Assembly (NCBI GenBank): GCA_026874595.1
Contig: CM049318.1
Span: 43,568,456 to 43,632,455 of the forward strand
Reading direction: 5' to 3'
Origin: Sipunculus nudus
Taxonomy: Eukaryota; Annelida; Sipuncula; Golfingiida; Sipunculidae
DNA: 64,000 nucleotides
Position numbers and translations under genes: made by a program. Below the pieces are notes generated by a model. It searched no databases, was not told the origin of the DNA, and saw nothing but the letters and a program-made list of their open reading frames with translations. Within the stretch, counting starts at the first letter, position 1. Each line of letters opens with the position of its first letter. This document shows positions 35,912 to 48,000 of this stretch, in pieces.

Positions 35912-37163
35912 TACAGAAAATTATAACATTTATCTAGTTTATGCACCAGCAGGGGCAGGGATGAGTGCAGGGCAGAGGGGAAGCCTGCCAGTAGTGGCCA
36001 AGCTGGGCCAAGGCAAGCTGCCTGGAGTGGGTTACATAATGCAAGTGAAGGCTGTACTACTAGGTGGGCTAGATGTAAACAACACTTGACATGGTGTATG
36101 AAAACATGAATAAAAGCTATTCTTTCAAATCAATTTCTTTGAAATTTCAGATTTTAAAAGATTAAATCCTTATGTATATATGCTGTGAAAATTAAATCAA
36201 CAGTGCCAAAGTTGGACAAAATTTAAGGTATTGATTTTTTATTTATGCTAATAATTGAAAATTTGCAAAATTCAGATCTAATTTTGGGTAAACAATTGAA
36301 TCTTGATTAAATAAAGTTATATTCCTGAAAAAAAGTCTCTAGGTTCAGCAATTCTTATGTTAGGTGAGTAAATATATTTCCTGATTTTAAAAAAAATTGC
36401 ATTATGTTTTGGCCCATAACTTCAAAATAATACCCAATACTGACCTAATTTTTGGTATGTTCATAGAAAATGTATGAAAGAAAGTGAATACTAAATACGA
36501 TCAAAAACAGATCAGTGGTTTTGATATTAGGCAGCCTTGAAGTGTAACAATGGCTTTTTTTATGGAAAACGGAGTTTTTTTTCCTTAATATCTCGAAAGA
36601 ACGAAGTCCTAATGACCCAATTTTTGGTATGATAGGAGATTTTGGGGACATCTAAAATTATGCCAACAACCTGGGGAGCATAGAGATGTGCACTGAATGA
36701 CCTACAGTCATCAAAATGGACCTACAGTGACCAAAGTTGACTGCTTGACAATGTAAGGGAATACAACAAGAGCCTCAAAAAAAATTCAATAATTAGCCTA
36801 ATTTTGCAGCTTTTATTTTCAAATTTCAGATTTTAACAGATTAAATAGTGGAATATTTATGGTAAATATGAGGAAAAACAGATGAGTGGTTTTGATAGTA
36901 AGTGGTCCTGAAGTGTGAAAATAGGTTTTTAATAAAAAATTGAGGTTTTTCATTAATTTCTCAAAGGAACGAAGTCGCAAAGACCCAGTTTTTGGCTTGG
37001 TAGGTGATCTTGGGGACATCTAACATTGTGCCGAATTTTGGATTCCTAGGTCTTACAGTTTCAAAACATGCCACATCTACGGACGGACGGACGGACAAAC
37101 GGACGGACGACAGACAATGGACCAAGACTATAGCTCAGATGACTTATAGTCAGCTTGGCTAAA
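35912..37163 (+). repeat. A4/A1-related 3' part of the composite insertion
   Basis: Diverged versions of both A1 modules with an internal deletion near 36660-36840. An ACGG tract (about 37080-37110) and the 3' terminus AGTCAGCTTGGCTAAAAA follow. The terminal stem is mismatched here (CTTGGCT instead of CTGAGCT). Confidence 0.65.
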
Positions 37164-37553
37164 AATTTGTAAAAAACTGAAAAATACAGGTGGAGCCACC
37201 AGTCTGCAGGAACTGCTGAACATCTCATGATCAAATTTATGCCAAAAATCATGACCATCAGTGATGTAGTTGATGAGATATTGAAGTTTTTGTATGAAAT
37301 TTTTTACTATTCTGGGGTGTCATTTAGGGCCCCATTGCTCCATAGATATAGGTAACAGAGACCTAATTTCTGGTTTCCAAGAAGATTTTTCATTGACCTC
37401 TCAGAATGTCAAGTTACAAGATTCTAGGTCCAGCTGTTACAATTTGTGCCTTGTTAACGGACAGACGGACAGACAGACGGACATCTAGACAGACGGACAA
37501 CGGACAAAGAGTGATCACTATAGCTCAAATGACTTACAGTCAGCTGAGCTAAA
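37164..37553 (+). repeat. A3 array, last module and 3' end of the interrupted element
   Basis: One A3 module, a GACGGACAGACAGACGG tract (about 37455-37500), and the terminus with CAGCTGAGCTAAAAA at 37553. This closes the element whose earlier parts lie at 18696-19614 and 27187-27853. Confidence 0.75.
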
Positions 37554-38292
37554 AATTAGGAAAAATATTTACTCACTTAACATGAAAATTATTGAAGCTA
37601 GAGACTTTTTTCCAAGTATTTAACTTTGCTTAATTAAGATTGAATTGTATACCCAAAATTAGATCTGAATTTTGTAAATTATTAAGTTATTAGCATAAAT
37701 ATAAAAACAGTACCTTAAATTTTGCCCAACTTTGACCATGGCACGTTTTTTCCTGTGAGTACTGTTGGTTTAATTTTCACACCATGGAAATGTAAATATT
37801 CAATTTGTTTAAATCTGAAATTTGAAAATAAAAGCTTAAAAATTAGACTTGTTATTGAAATTTTTCTTGAGGCTCTATTGTAGTCACTTTGCTGTGTCCA
37901 GATGCGGGTAGCCCACCCCGGTCACTGGAAGTCAGCTATGCCAGGGTTCCTGATTTGTTACAGCCACCGGGGGAGATTCCCTGTGGTCATAGGTGTACAT
38001 CCAGTTATTCTCATGTCAACCTCCCCCCCCTCCCCCCCCCAACCTAAAACAAAACTCACCCACCTATTGTTATGCAGTAATTGTTGCTGTTTGCACTGTA
38101 ATTCCTTAATTGTAATGTGGTTTCTACTCCAATATACAAAACTTTCCTTGAAATAGTAATTCCAGGAGTAATCCAGAAGATGCCATGTTGTGTTTATGTA
38201 ACATTTTTAGAGAAATCAAATTTATTTTAAATGATTTTTAACAAATTAAAATATAATTAAACCAATCAGTCTGCATACATTTTAAAATATGA

Positions 38293-40700
38293 CAAGGCCT
38301 ACAGGCCTAATGCGAACCTGTGCATTGGGAACTACACCAGGTATAATGCTTCAATGCTGGACCATTACTTTTCATGTATATGAACAATGCAAGTACTAAA
38401 CATTTTGAATAAGAAACAATTACACAAACATCACTGCTGAAATTCTGGCATTGATGCACACAACACAAAAATGATTGTAGCTGGCACCACCAGTCTTGTA
38501 TACAATGAAGCTATCAGAGATATACACATGCCAATTTTCAGACTGATATATCAAACCCCTCCTGAGAAATAAGCAGGGACACACATTGTGCAAAAATTAT
38601 TGTAGGTGGCACCACCAGTCTTGTATACGACAAAGCTATTCGATATGTATAAATATGCCCAATTTCAGGCTGATATATCCAATTCTTCTGTAGAAATAAA
38701 CAGGCACATACACTGTGCAAAAGTCAATGTATGTGGCACCACCTGTCTTGTAAATGAGAATACCATCAAAGACACATAGACGGGTCAAAATATCAGTCCA
38801 ATACATCAAACTTCACAAAAGTTTGATGCACTGGGCTGACAAGGTTTAGGTGAGTAAGGCAGTTGCCCCCAAGTGACCTGTGACAAATTGCTGCCTCAAG
38901 CTACTGCACTAAGTGAACTCTTGACCTGCACCTGGCTAGACTGAGTGAACTTTTGACCTGTACCTGGCTGCACTGAGTGAACTCTTGACCTGTTGCACAA
39001 TCTGACACAGTTGGCAGTCAGCCAAAGCTATAAACAGAATGCAACTACTGCATTGAGTGAACTCTTGACCCATATCTGGCTGCACTCCTTCCAATCCTGG
39101 CACTGTGCTAAAATTATTTATAGAGCTGACATCATCTTGGCTAATGGCTAACATCAAGGCACTGGCAATCTGCCAATGGTAAACCAAGTGCTGCCATCTT
39201 TACACAAAAGTGGTCCCTACTTGAAATAACTTTGAAATTTATTTTTCCAAAACAAAATGTTTTTCAGCTGACTTTTTATAAAAAAAAAGAAATCAGGATT
39301 ATATGTAAAATTATTACGGATGCATACTGAATGCAAAATCAAAATACAAATATATCTCACTGATGGCAAATTCTTGAATTAAGTTAAGTAGGGATACCAA
39401 TAATATATAATCCACGTTCAGTTGTCTTTATACAGCCACAGAGAGCTAATTATCCATGATTGTAACATTGCCTGGTATGATGAATAACTTACATCATAAA
39501 TCTAAATTTGTTAAAAGCTTTTAAAAAAACTTTCTTGTCAATATTAACTAAAGATAACCTGAAATCTTAATGCCTAGTGGCATGATGTAATAGATGCTGA
39601 TAAACTGATGCCAGGCTAGATGTAACAGCATAACAAAGCTAACATATATGGTAAAATGACTCAATTCAATCTCCATAATTCAGTCAAAAATCATTCATGT
39701 GGAACCATTAATGACAATTATTATAAGTATTATTGTAGGGATTATTCTTGTAAAATATTTAACAAACTGGCTTCAGTGGCATCAGTCGAAAAAAGTTTCG
39801 CAGGTTTATAACTCATATAGGAAGATACAGCAAACTGGCTAAGTTCAGCTTCCCGTAACTCAGCCAAAAAGCACTGAACCAAAACCATTTGAACAAACTT
39901 GAATTATCAACATCTGAGGATAATTAATGTGCGAGATTTAAGAATTTGGCACATTGGTTTTTGAGAAGAAGATCTTTGTAGCCACTGAGCTTAAATGGGC
40001 TGTTATGGCATATGATTAAATTCAGCTTCCCATAACTTAACCAAAAGTCACTGAAAAGAGACAATTTGAACAAATTTCAGAAAGCACTACCCTAGGATCA
40101 TTTCTGTGCGATATTAAACATTTTGGCCATATGGTTTCAGTGAAGAAGTTTTTTGTAGCCCTCAGTGTGATACAGGCACTGTTGACCCCGTACAAAAAAG
40201 GCCGATGCAGGTGGCGCCACCAATACCTCAATTTCAGATATGACCTATGTGACCAACATTGGCTTAAAATTTGGTGATGATAGCTACAGCCGTTTCTGAG
40301 ATTGAAATTTTAATATGCTTTTTTGCACAGTTAACAAAGTTCAACTTCCTGTTACTTGGCCAAAAATCTCCGAACAGGAACCATTCGAACAAAATTGAGA
40401 AAGATTGTTCCAGGGATCATTTCTGTAAAATATTGGACAATTTGGCTGGACAATTTCGGAGAAGAAGATTTTTAAAGCTTTTTTAGCTTTTTCCCTATAA
40501 AATCTAAGAAAATGCAGTTAGAAAAAAAATAAACAAAATCCAATATAGTTTTTCGGATGATAGATTATTTGCAAAAAATTTGGTGATGCTAGCTCCTGCC
40601 GTTTTTGAGATAGCTATGGTTAACGTACAGACGACGCACGACGCACGACACATGACGGACGACCCCGCACCATCGCATAAGCTCACAGGTTCGCTAAAAA
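38293..40700 (+). mobile_element. Family B element, copy B2 (2.4 kb, uninterrupted)
   Basis: Starts CAAGGCCTACAGGCCTAATG with GCGAACCTGTG, and ends CACAGGTTCGCTAAAAA. GGTGGCGCCACC is at 40210-40221. This copy lacks the pogo-like element and the solo LTR found in other B copies, so it supplies the empty sites for both. A GACGCACGACGCACGAC tract lies just inside the 3' end. Confidence 0.85.
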
Positions 40701-40939
40701 ATGGATAAATAAAGGCACAATTAAAAATTGTGAAGCCTGGATCAAGGATTATTTTTAGGATATATATATATATATAAAGGATATATTTTTGTTGTAAAAA
40801 ATAAATTTGTATGCATGATGTGGCATTATTTGACAAGATAGAGATCTATGATGATGCAATTTATAATTATGAATCAACTTTTATATTCAGATAAATATGT
40901 TATGTAGGAAATGTATTGAAATATAAACCTAAAATAAGA

Positions 40940-43060
40940 CAAGTGACCCAAGGGTCATGATGCTCAGCCGACTCGCATGTTGACAATATGTCCTTGCACA
41001 GCAACATATTAAGATAATGTAGGTGGCATCATAGTTCATGCATATTAGCTGAAGTTCATCAACACCAATAAGCACATCAAATTTGATGACAATCCATCCA
41101 GCTGTTCCTGAGGAATCTGGCAATTTGTGTGTATTTTGAATTATTTCTTGGGTACTCAAACATGGCCTGTAACTCAGATAATATAGGTCACAGTGACCTC
41201 AATTCAAGTTTCTGAGGACAACTTTTGAGGAACTCTCAGGATGTCAAGTAAGAAGATTAAGGTCAAATTGTTATGATTTGTGCCCTGCTCTGGTATCAAA
41301 TTTTCAATTATTCTGGGGGTGCTTATAAGCCCCATAGCTTGGAGAATATGGGTAACAGAGACCTAATTTCAGGTTTCCAAGAAGACTTTTTCATGGACCT
41401 CCCTGGTTGTCAAAATAGAAGATTCTAAGTCCAATGGTAATGATTTCTGCACTGCTTTGGTATCAAAATTTCAATTATTCTGGGGGGGTACTTATAAGCC
41501 CCATAGCTTGGAAAATATGGGTAACACAGACCTAATTTCATGTTTCCAAGAAGACTCTTCATGGACCTCCCTGGATGTCAAGTTAGAAGAATCTAGGACC
41601 AATGGTTACGATTTGTGCACTGTTAAAGGATGACCACATCTTTAAAGGTCTCAATAACAGAGAAAAAAATCACAAAAAAATAGAAAAAATACAGGTGGCG
41701 TCACCAGTCTGCAGAAACTGATGAAACACTCCATGATCAAAATCCATGCAAAGATTCATGTTGATCAATGCATTAGTTGTTCAGAAACTTGAGCTTTTGT
41801 ATCAAATTTTCCATTATTCTGGGGGATACTTCAGAGCCCCATAGCTCTGAGGTTTTGAGTAACATAGACCTAATTTTAGGTTTCAAGGAGACTTTTCATT
41901 TGCCTCTCTGCATGTCAAGACAGAAGTTTCCAGGTCCAGTTGATACGATTTGTGCCCTGTTATCAGATGACCACATATTTTAAGGTATCAAAACTAGAGA
42001 AAGAAAATTGTAAAAAAATAGAAAAAATACAGGTGGCGTCACCAGTCTGCAGAAACTGATGAAACATTCCATGACCAATATCCATGCAAAGAAACATGAT
42101 GACCAATGCATTAGTTGTTGAGATACTTGAGCTTTTGTATCAATTATCCATTATTCTGGGGGATACTTCAGAGCCCCATAGCTCTGATGTTTTGGGTAAC
42201 AGAGACCTAATTTTTGGTCTCCAAGAAGACTTTTCATGGGCCTCCCTGCATATCAAGATAGAAGATTCTAGGTCCAGTCGTTATGATTTGTGTCCTGTTA
42301 TCAGATGACCACATATTTTAAGGTATCAAAAATAGAGAAAGAAAATTGTAAAATATCGAAAAAATACAGGTGGCACCACCAGTTTGCAGAAACTGATGAA
42401 ACACTTTATGATCAATATCCATGCAAAGAATCATGATGATCAATGCATTAGTTGTTCAGATAATTGAGTTTTTGTATCAAATTTCCATTATTCTGGTTGG
42501 TACTTCAGTGCCCCATAGCTTGAAGAATCTGGGTAACAGAGACCTAATTCCAGTTGTCCAAGGAGATTTTTCATGGGCCTCCCCGCATGTCAAAATAGAA
42601 GATTCTAGGTCCAGTTGTAACAATTTATGCCCTGTTAACAGATGTCCGCATCTTTTAATGTCTCAAAAATAGATAAAAAAAAAATCGTAAAAAATAGAAA
42701 AAATACAGGTGGCGCCACCAGCCTTCAGAAATTGATGAAACACTCCATGATCAATATCTATGCAACGAATCATGGTGATCAATGCATTAGTTGTTCAGAT
42801 ACTTGAGCTTTTGTATCAAATTTTCCATTTTTCTGGGGGGTACTTTGGAGCCACATAGCTCAAAGAATATGGATAACAGAGACTTTATTCCAGGTGTCCA
42901 AGTAGATTTTTCATGGACCTCTCTGGAATTAAAGTTTAGAGATTCCAGGTCCAGTGGTTACAATTTGTGCCCTGTTAATGGACTGACGACCGGATGGACG
43001 GGCGATGGACAAAGATTTCTCGCTAAAGCTCAGATGACTTACAGTCAATTGAGCTTAAAA
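40940..43060 (+). mobile_element. A-type element with about five A3 modules
   Basis: The 5' end is CAAGTGACCCAAGGGTCATG with a variant subterminal GCTCAGCCG. The A3 modules carry 'aaaatacaggtggcgtcaccagtctgcagaaactgatg' and 'ccatagct'. A short GACGACCGGATGGACGG tract leads to the 3' terminus CAGTCAATTGAGCTTAAAA, whose stem has substitutions. It sits inside the inverted A4 copy. Confidence 0.75.
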
Positions 43061-44234
43061 TTGGTGTGATAAAAAATGAGGATCTAATTGAAACATTTGC
43101 TCATTATTTTCCTGCCTCAGCAGAATTGGAGATCAGGCATTGTTTGCCCTGTATGTATAAGCAGAAGTGTTGTGAAATCCACCATCCCCCCTCCCCCCTG
43201 ACTGCCATTGATTCCTTTGCACCTGTGCACTGGGACATTAGTTTTTACTGCAAATGTCTAAATTTATTTAATGTAAAAAATAATTGGATTAGAAAAAATT
43301 AAGATCTAATTGAAACATGCTCTTGCCTCAGGAGAATGGAACATAAACTGATCAGCTCTGTCTGTCCATCATCTCTGTTATCATTAAATATATCAATTAT
43401 GAAATTTTTCTATAAGCACTGTTGAAATAACTTTCATATACTGTATGTGTAAGGATTTTAGCTATTAAAGTCTGAAATTTGAAAGCAACTTGTATATTCA
43501 GGTGTGAAATATTGAAGATATTAAACTAAAAAAAATTGATATACCGGTAATAAAAAGATTAAGAAATAATTGGAACTTCATTTTTTATCAGCTTTGTCTG
43601 CAGGTGTCTGTCCTTTTTTGAATATTAAGTAATTGTAAATGAACATTTTTATCCTGTATGCATTGTTGAATCAAGTGAAAATCCTATGTATATAATACAC
43701 TATAATAATAAGAGATGTTGTAACTCCCATCATCCCCCCCCCTCCCCCACACACCACCACCAAGTCCTTGCATCTGTGGACTGTATAAATTTCATAAAAA
43801 AAATACATGTATTTAATAATATATATTATCAAAAAATTGATGCAATTGAACAAATGTGTAAACTACTGAACTGTCAACAATTTATCAAAAAGACAACCAA
43901 TGTTCATGTTAATAATATACATCTTATGTTCACAAACTGCTCATATGCTTCAATTTTAACATTAGGAAATGCATGATTTGGTCACAAAATATTATTTGCA
44001 ATAATATCTTACTCATCAATACACACCAATCATGTCAACCAGCCATGGCCTTTATTACCTTTTCCTCTCAGACTTTATCTCTATTTGATATTATTTTAAA
44101 TTTTTACCTTCAAGGTCAACTTCAGCTGAGCACAGTGACCCATGGGTCCCTTGTTTTTTTTTTTTATTTTATTCATTTTAATGTTTTAGTATTTGTCCCG
44201 TTCCTTGATCAAGCATACCTGCTGTGATATGTTA

Positions 44235-44520
44235 CCCTTTATAAATGTATATAATAATAATATTAATAATAATTATTATTATTATTATTATGACATCTTT
44301 ATTTACCATTTACAATACAACAATACAATATAAAAATAAATGAAATTAAATACATAATAAAATATATGCATGATATTCTTTCAAACTAATAGGGTTTAGT
44401 TGTATAATAACCTATAATATGTCTTTTGACTATCAGGGGGTGATAATTATAAAAAAAAATTAAGCTGATTTCTGCAAGATTAATGGTAATTTATACACTG
44501 TCCGCACGCTTTTTAGCATG
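44235..44520 (-). mobile_element. Possible 3' tail of a non-LTR retrotransposon
   Basis: Read on the minus strand, 'ttgtattgttgtattgtaaatgg', then AATAAA, then GATGTC leads into an ATA/ATT microsatellite (44240-44290). A polyadenylation signal followed by a simple-repeat tail is typical of LINE 3' ends. No coding region remains beside it. Confidence 0.45.
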
Positions 44521-44845
44521 TTTGTAAGCAATTGAAATCTGCATGCATGTGCAGCATTTTAGTAACAACCCATATTTTGCTGTTTGTGAGGTTTGTATTC
44601 ATGAACAACATCATCCCTTTGAACAGTGCTTCATTTGAGGAAAGTAACAAGGATGAATAATAACTGTAGTAATTCACAGCAAAACAGCTTTACTTTTTAA
44701 ATTTTCAAACTAAATGTCATCAGAAGATGCTCCACTGCAGTAATATGCAACGGCAATTCATGTCTGGTGTCAGTTTTGACAGTTGTTAATAGATGACAAA
44801 GCAGAGCATAAATATCACCATATGACACTGGTGGTGTAATTCAAA
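44521..44845. other. Non-coding stretch; no gene seen
   Basis: Unique-looking sequence between two LINE-like 3' tails. No domain or RNA gene is recognised. Confidence 0.35.
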
Positions 44846-44926
44846 AGATAAGATAAGATAAGATAAGAAACATTTATTAGCCTCCAGTTCCAGGAATATG
44901 TCGTTTAATTGAAATTCATTACATAA
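44846..44926 (-). mobile_element. 3' terminus of the interrupted non-LTR retrotransposon
   Basis: On the minus strand, 'gtaatgaatttcaattaa...ggctaataaatg' is followed by a TTATC pentanucleotide tail (44846-44868). This is the usual 3' end of Rex/CR1-like elements. It abuts the A-type element at 44927, and the preceding untranslated sequence resumes at 50037. Confidence 0.6.
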
Positions 44927-45105
44927 CAAGTGACCCATGGGTCATGACGCTCAGCTGACTGGGAAGAGATTCGCAAAAGGAAATTTGATCACCAGAATGG
45001 TAGTATATACCCATTCAACTGAAGCATCAAACAGATTAACCAACAGGCCAAGATTTAGTCTGTATTTATATATCTCAAAAATAGAGAAAAATGTGTAAAC
45101 TTTTA

Positions 45106-46270
45106 AAACTAGAATACGGGTAACCGACAAGTGACTACATGTATCTGCCAAAATCGGATAGTGAGGCATGGATTGAGTGGCAAGGGGAAATAGAGTGAGG
45201 TATATTAGCATGGATGTCTGCAGCCTAAATGTGTATGTAGGTTGTGCCACCTACCACAAATCCAGAAATCTGTCCAAGTTGTATACACCTGCAAAATTTT
45301 AGGCAGAAAAGTCAAACCACTACATGTATATGAGCGATTTTTGCCCATGGCAGACAAACAGACAAACACTGTGCCAAAATCTTTGCAGGTAACCCCTCCA
45401 GTTTTGTGTATGATAAAGACCTATGTGAGATCTAAACACATGCACAATTTTGGCCCAATCAGTCAAATAGTTCCTGAGATATGAGCTTGGATGTGTCCAG
45501 CGTTAACTAGAATGTAGGTGGCGCCACCTGTCATAAAATCAAGAAAGCTGTCCACGATGTATAAACCTGCAAAATTTTAGGCAGTTATGTCGAACCACTA
45601 CAGAGAAATGAGTAATTTTAGGCCACGGCAGACTAACAGACAGACGCTGTGCAAACATTGTTACAGGTGGCGCCACCATTTTTTGTGTATGTTACAGAGC
45701 TATCAAAGGGCTACATTTGTATAAATTTTATTTCCTGATCGGTCAAACAGTTCCCGAGATATAAGCTTGGATGTCATCAGCGTGAACGTGAACGTAGGTG
45801 GCGCCACCTGTCATAAAATCAAGAAAGCTATCCTGGATGTATACACATGACGAATTTCAGGTGAATTAGTCAATTCACTGCAGAGATATGAGTGATTTTA
45901 ACCCAAGGCAGATGAACAGATGGACACTGTGCAAACATGGTTACAGGTGGCGCCACCATTTTTTGTGTATGTTATAAAGCAATCCAAGGGCTACATTTGT
46001 ATCAATTTTATTTCCTGATCGGTCAAACGGTTCCCGAGATATGAGGGTTTATGAGTGGAAACAGACCCACAAATGGACACTGGATAGAGAGGAAAGGTCA
46101 GAGGTCAATGCAAATTGGTAAGGCACCAGTTCACATGTGACCCGATAATAGGTGTAAGTTTGGGAAAAATCGGTCCATTAGTCTCCGAGGAGCTCTCTGG
46201 AAACGAACACCGCCACGGCGGAGGAACTCGGTCAAAAACATAGTATCCGCAAAACTTCGTTTTGGCGGAT
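45106..46270 (+). repeat. C module 1, tandem GGTGGCGCCACC-bearing units
   Basis: It begins 'aactagaatacggg' and ends in the inverted repeat GTATCCGC-AAAAC-TTCG-TTTTG-GCGGATAC (about 46241-46270). Inside, units of alternating length carry GGTGGCGCCACC (for example 45517-45528) followed by 'tgtcataaaatcaagaaagct' or 'attttttgtgtatgtta'. The A2 element at 61354 passes from the 5' module straight to A3 at the same place, so this block behaves as a removable cassette. Confidence 0.7.
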
Positions 46271-48000
46271 ACAAAAATACAGGTGGCTCCACCAGTCTGC
46301 AGAAACTAATAAAAACACTTAATGGTCAATATCCATGCAAAAAATCATGGTGATCTCTGCATTAGTTGTTCAGATACTTCAGTTTTTGTATCAAATTGTC
46401 CATTATTCTGAGGGATACTTCGGAGTCCTATAGCTTGAAGGATATGGGTAACAGAGACCTAATTTCAAGTTTCCACAGGCACCTTTCATGGGCCTCCTTG
46501 CATGACAAGAATGAAGATTCTAGGTCCAGTTGTTGCGATTTGTACCCTGTTGACAGATAACCACATCTTTAAAGGTCTCAAAAAAAAGAAAAAAATTCGT
46601 AAAAATTTGAAAAAAAAATAGAGGTGGCACACCCAGTCTGCAGAAACTGATGGAACAGCTCATGATCAATATGTATGCCGAAAATCATGACCATCAGTGT
46701 TGTAGTTATTGAAATACTGCAGTTTTTGTATCAAATTTTCCATTATTCATGGGGGGGGGGGGGGGTATTTTGGACCCATACAGCTTAAAGAATATGGGTA
46801 ACAGAGACCAAATTTCAGGTTTCCATGGAGACTTATCATGGGTCTCCCTGTGTGTCAAGAACGAAGATTCTAGGTCCAGTCGTTACGATTTGTACCCTGT
46901 TGACAGATAACTACATCCTTAAAGGTCTCAAAAATGGAGAAAACAATTCGTGAACATTGAAAAATACAGGTGGCGCCACCAGTCTGCACAAACTGATGAA
47001 ACATCTCATGATCAATATGTATGTCGAAAATCATGACCATCAGTGATGTAGTTAATGAGATATTGAAGTTTTTGTTTGAAATTTTTGACTATTCTGGGGG
47101 GTAATTTTGGGCCCCATAGCTCCAAGGATATGGGTAACAGAGACCTAATTTCTGGTTTCCATGGAGACTTTTCATAGGTCTCTCAGTGTGTCGAAAATGA
47201 AGATTCTAGGTCCAGTCTTTACGATTTGGGCCACGCTAACAGATGACAGCATCCTCAAAGGTCTCAAAAATAGAGGAAAAAATCGTAAAAAATCAAACAG
47301 TACAGGTGGCGCCACCAGTCTGCAGGAACTGATTGAACATCTCATGATCAATATGTATGCCAAAAATGAAGACCATCAGTGATGTAGTTATTGAGATATT
47401 GAAGTTTTTGTATGAAATTTTTTACTATTCTGGGGGGTACTTTGGGGCCCGATAGCTCAAAGGATATGGGTAACAGAGACCTAATTTCTGGTTTCCAAGG
47501 AGATTTTTCATGGACCTCTCAGTGTGTCAAGAATTAAGATTCTAAGTCCAGTCTTTATGATTTGTGCCTTGTTAACAGATGTTCACATTTTAAAGGTCTC
47601 AAAAATAGAGAAAAAAATTCATAAAAATTCGAAAAATACAGGTGGCGCCACCAGTCTGCAGGAAGTGATGTAACATCTCATGATCAATATGTATGCCAAA
47701 AATCATGACCATCAGTCAAGTAGTTAATGAGATATTGAAGTTTTTGTATGAAATTTTTTACTTTTCTGGGGGGTATTTTGGGGCCACATAGCTCGAAGGA
47801 TATGGGTAACAGAGACCTAATTTCTGGTTTCCAAGGAGATTTTTTATGGACCTCTCAGAATCCCAAGATACAAGGTTCTAGGTCCAGCGGTTACGATTTG
47901 TGCCTGGTTAACGGACGGACAGACGGACAGACGGACAGACGGACGACGGACAAAGAGTGATCGCTATAGCTCAGATGACTTTCAGTCAGCTGAGCTAAAA
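46271..48000 (+). repeat. A3 array, five modules of about 335 bp
   Basis: GGTGGCGCCACC recurs near 46969, 47304 and 47640. The array ends in a GACGGACAGACGGACAG tract (about 47913-47950) and the hairpin terminus with CAGCTGAGCTAAAA. Confidence 0.8.

Larger units (their letters stand above)
27854..37163 (+). mobile_element. Composite A-type insertion (A4) with nested A1 and D elements
   Basis: The 5' end is CAAGGGACCAATGGGTCACT with GCTCAGCTG. The 3' end is AGTCAGCTTGGCTAAAAA. A3 sequence is continuous across it. The A4 body at 27854-29956 has poly-G tracts near 28248 and 28800, and an inverted relative lies at 37554-44153. An A1 copy interrupts it at 29957, a further A-type 5' end starts at 31966, and a D element occupies 33600-35911. 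Not every nested 5' end has its own 3' end, so deletion or recombination between copies has occurred. Confidence 0.6.
37554..44153 (-). mobile_element. Inverted A4 element, interrupted by B2 and by an A3-bearing element
   Basis: Read on the minus strand, it starts at 44153 with CAAGGGACCCATGGGTCACT and GCTCAGCTGAAGTTGACCTT, the same start as the plus copy at 27854. Its pieces (44153-43061, 40939-40701, 38292-37554) are collinear with 27854-29640. Examples are the C-rich tract and 'gaaatccacc' region at 43180 against the G-rich tract at 28800, and the block near 37700-38040 against 29240-29640. The 3' end is missing. Confidence 0.7.

Noticed and set aside
45106-46270. Canonical Helitron call for the C cassette (CTAG near one edge and a hairpin at the other)
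   Set aside because: Hairpin and CTAG are at opposite ends, and no TC start or A/T insertion site could be shown, so the canonical structure is not met.
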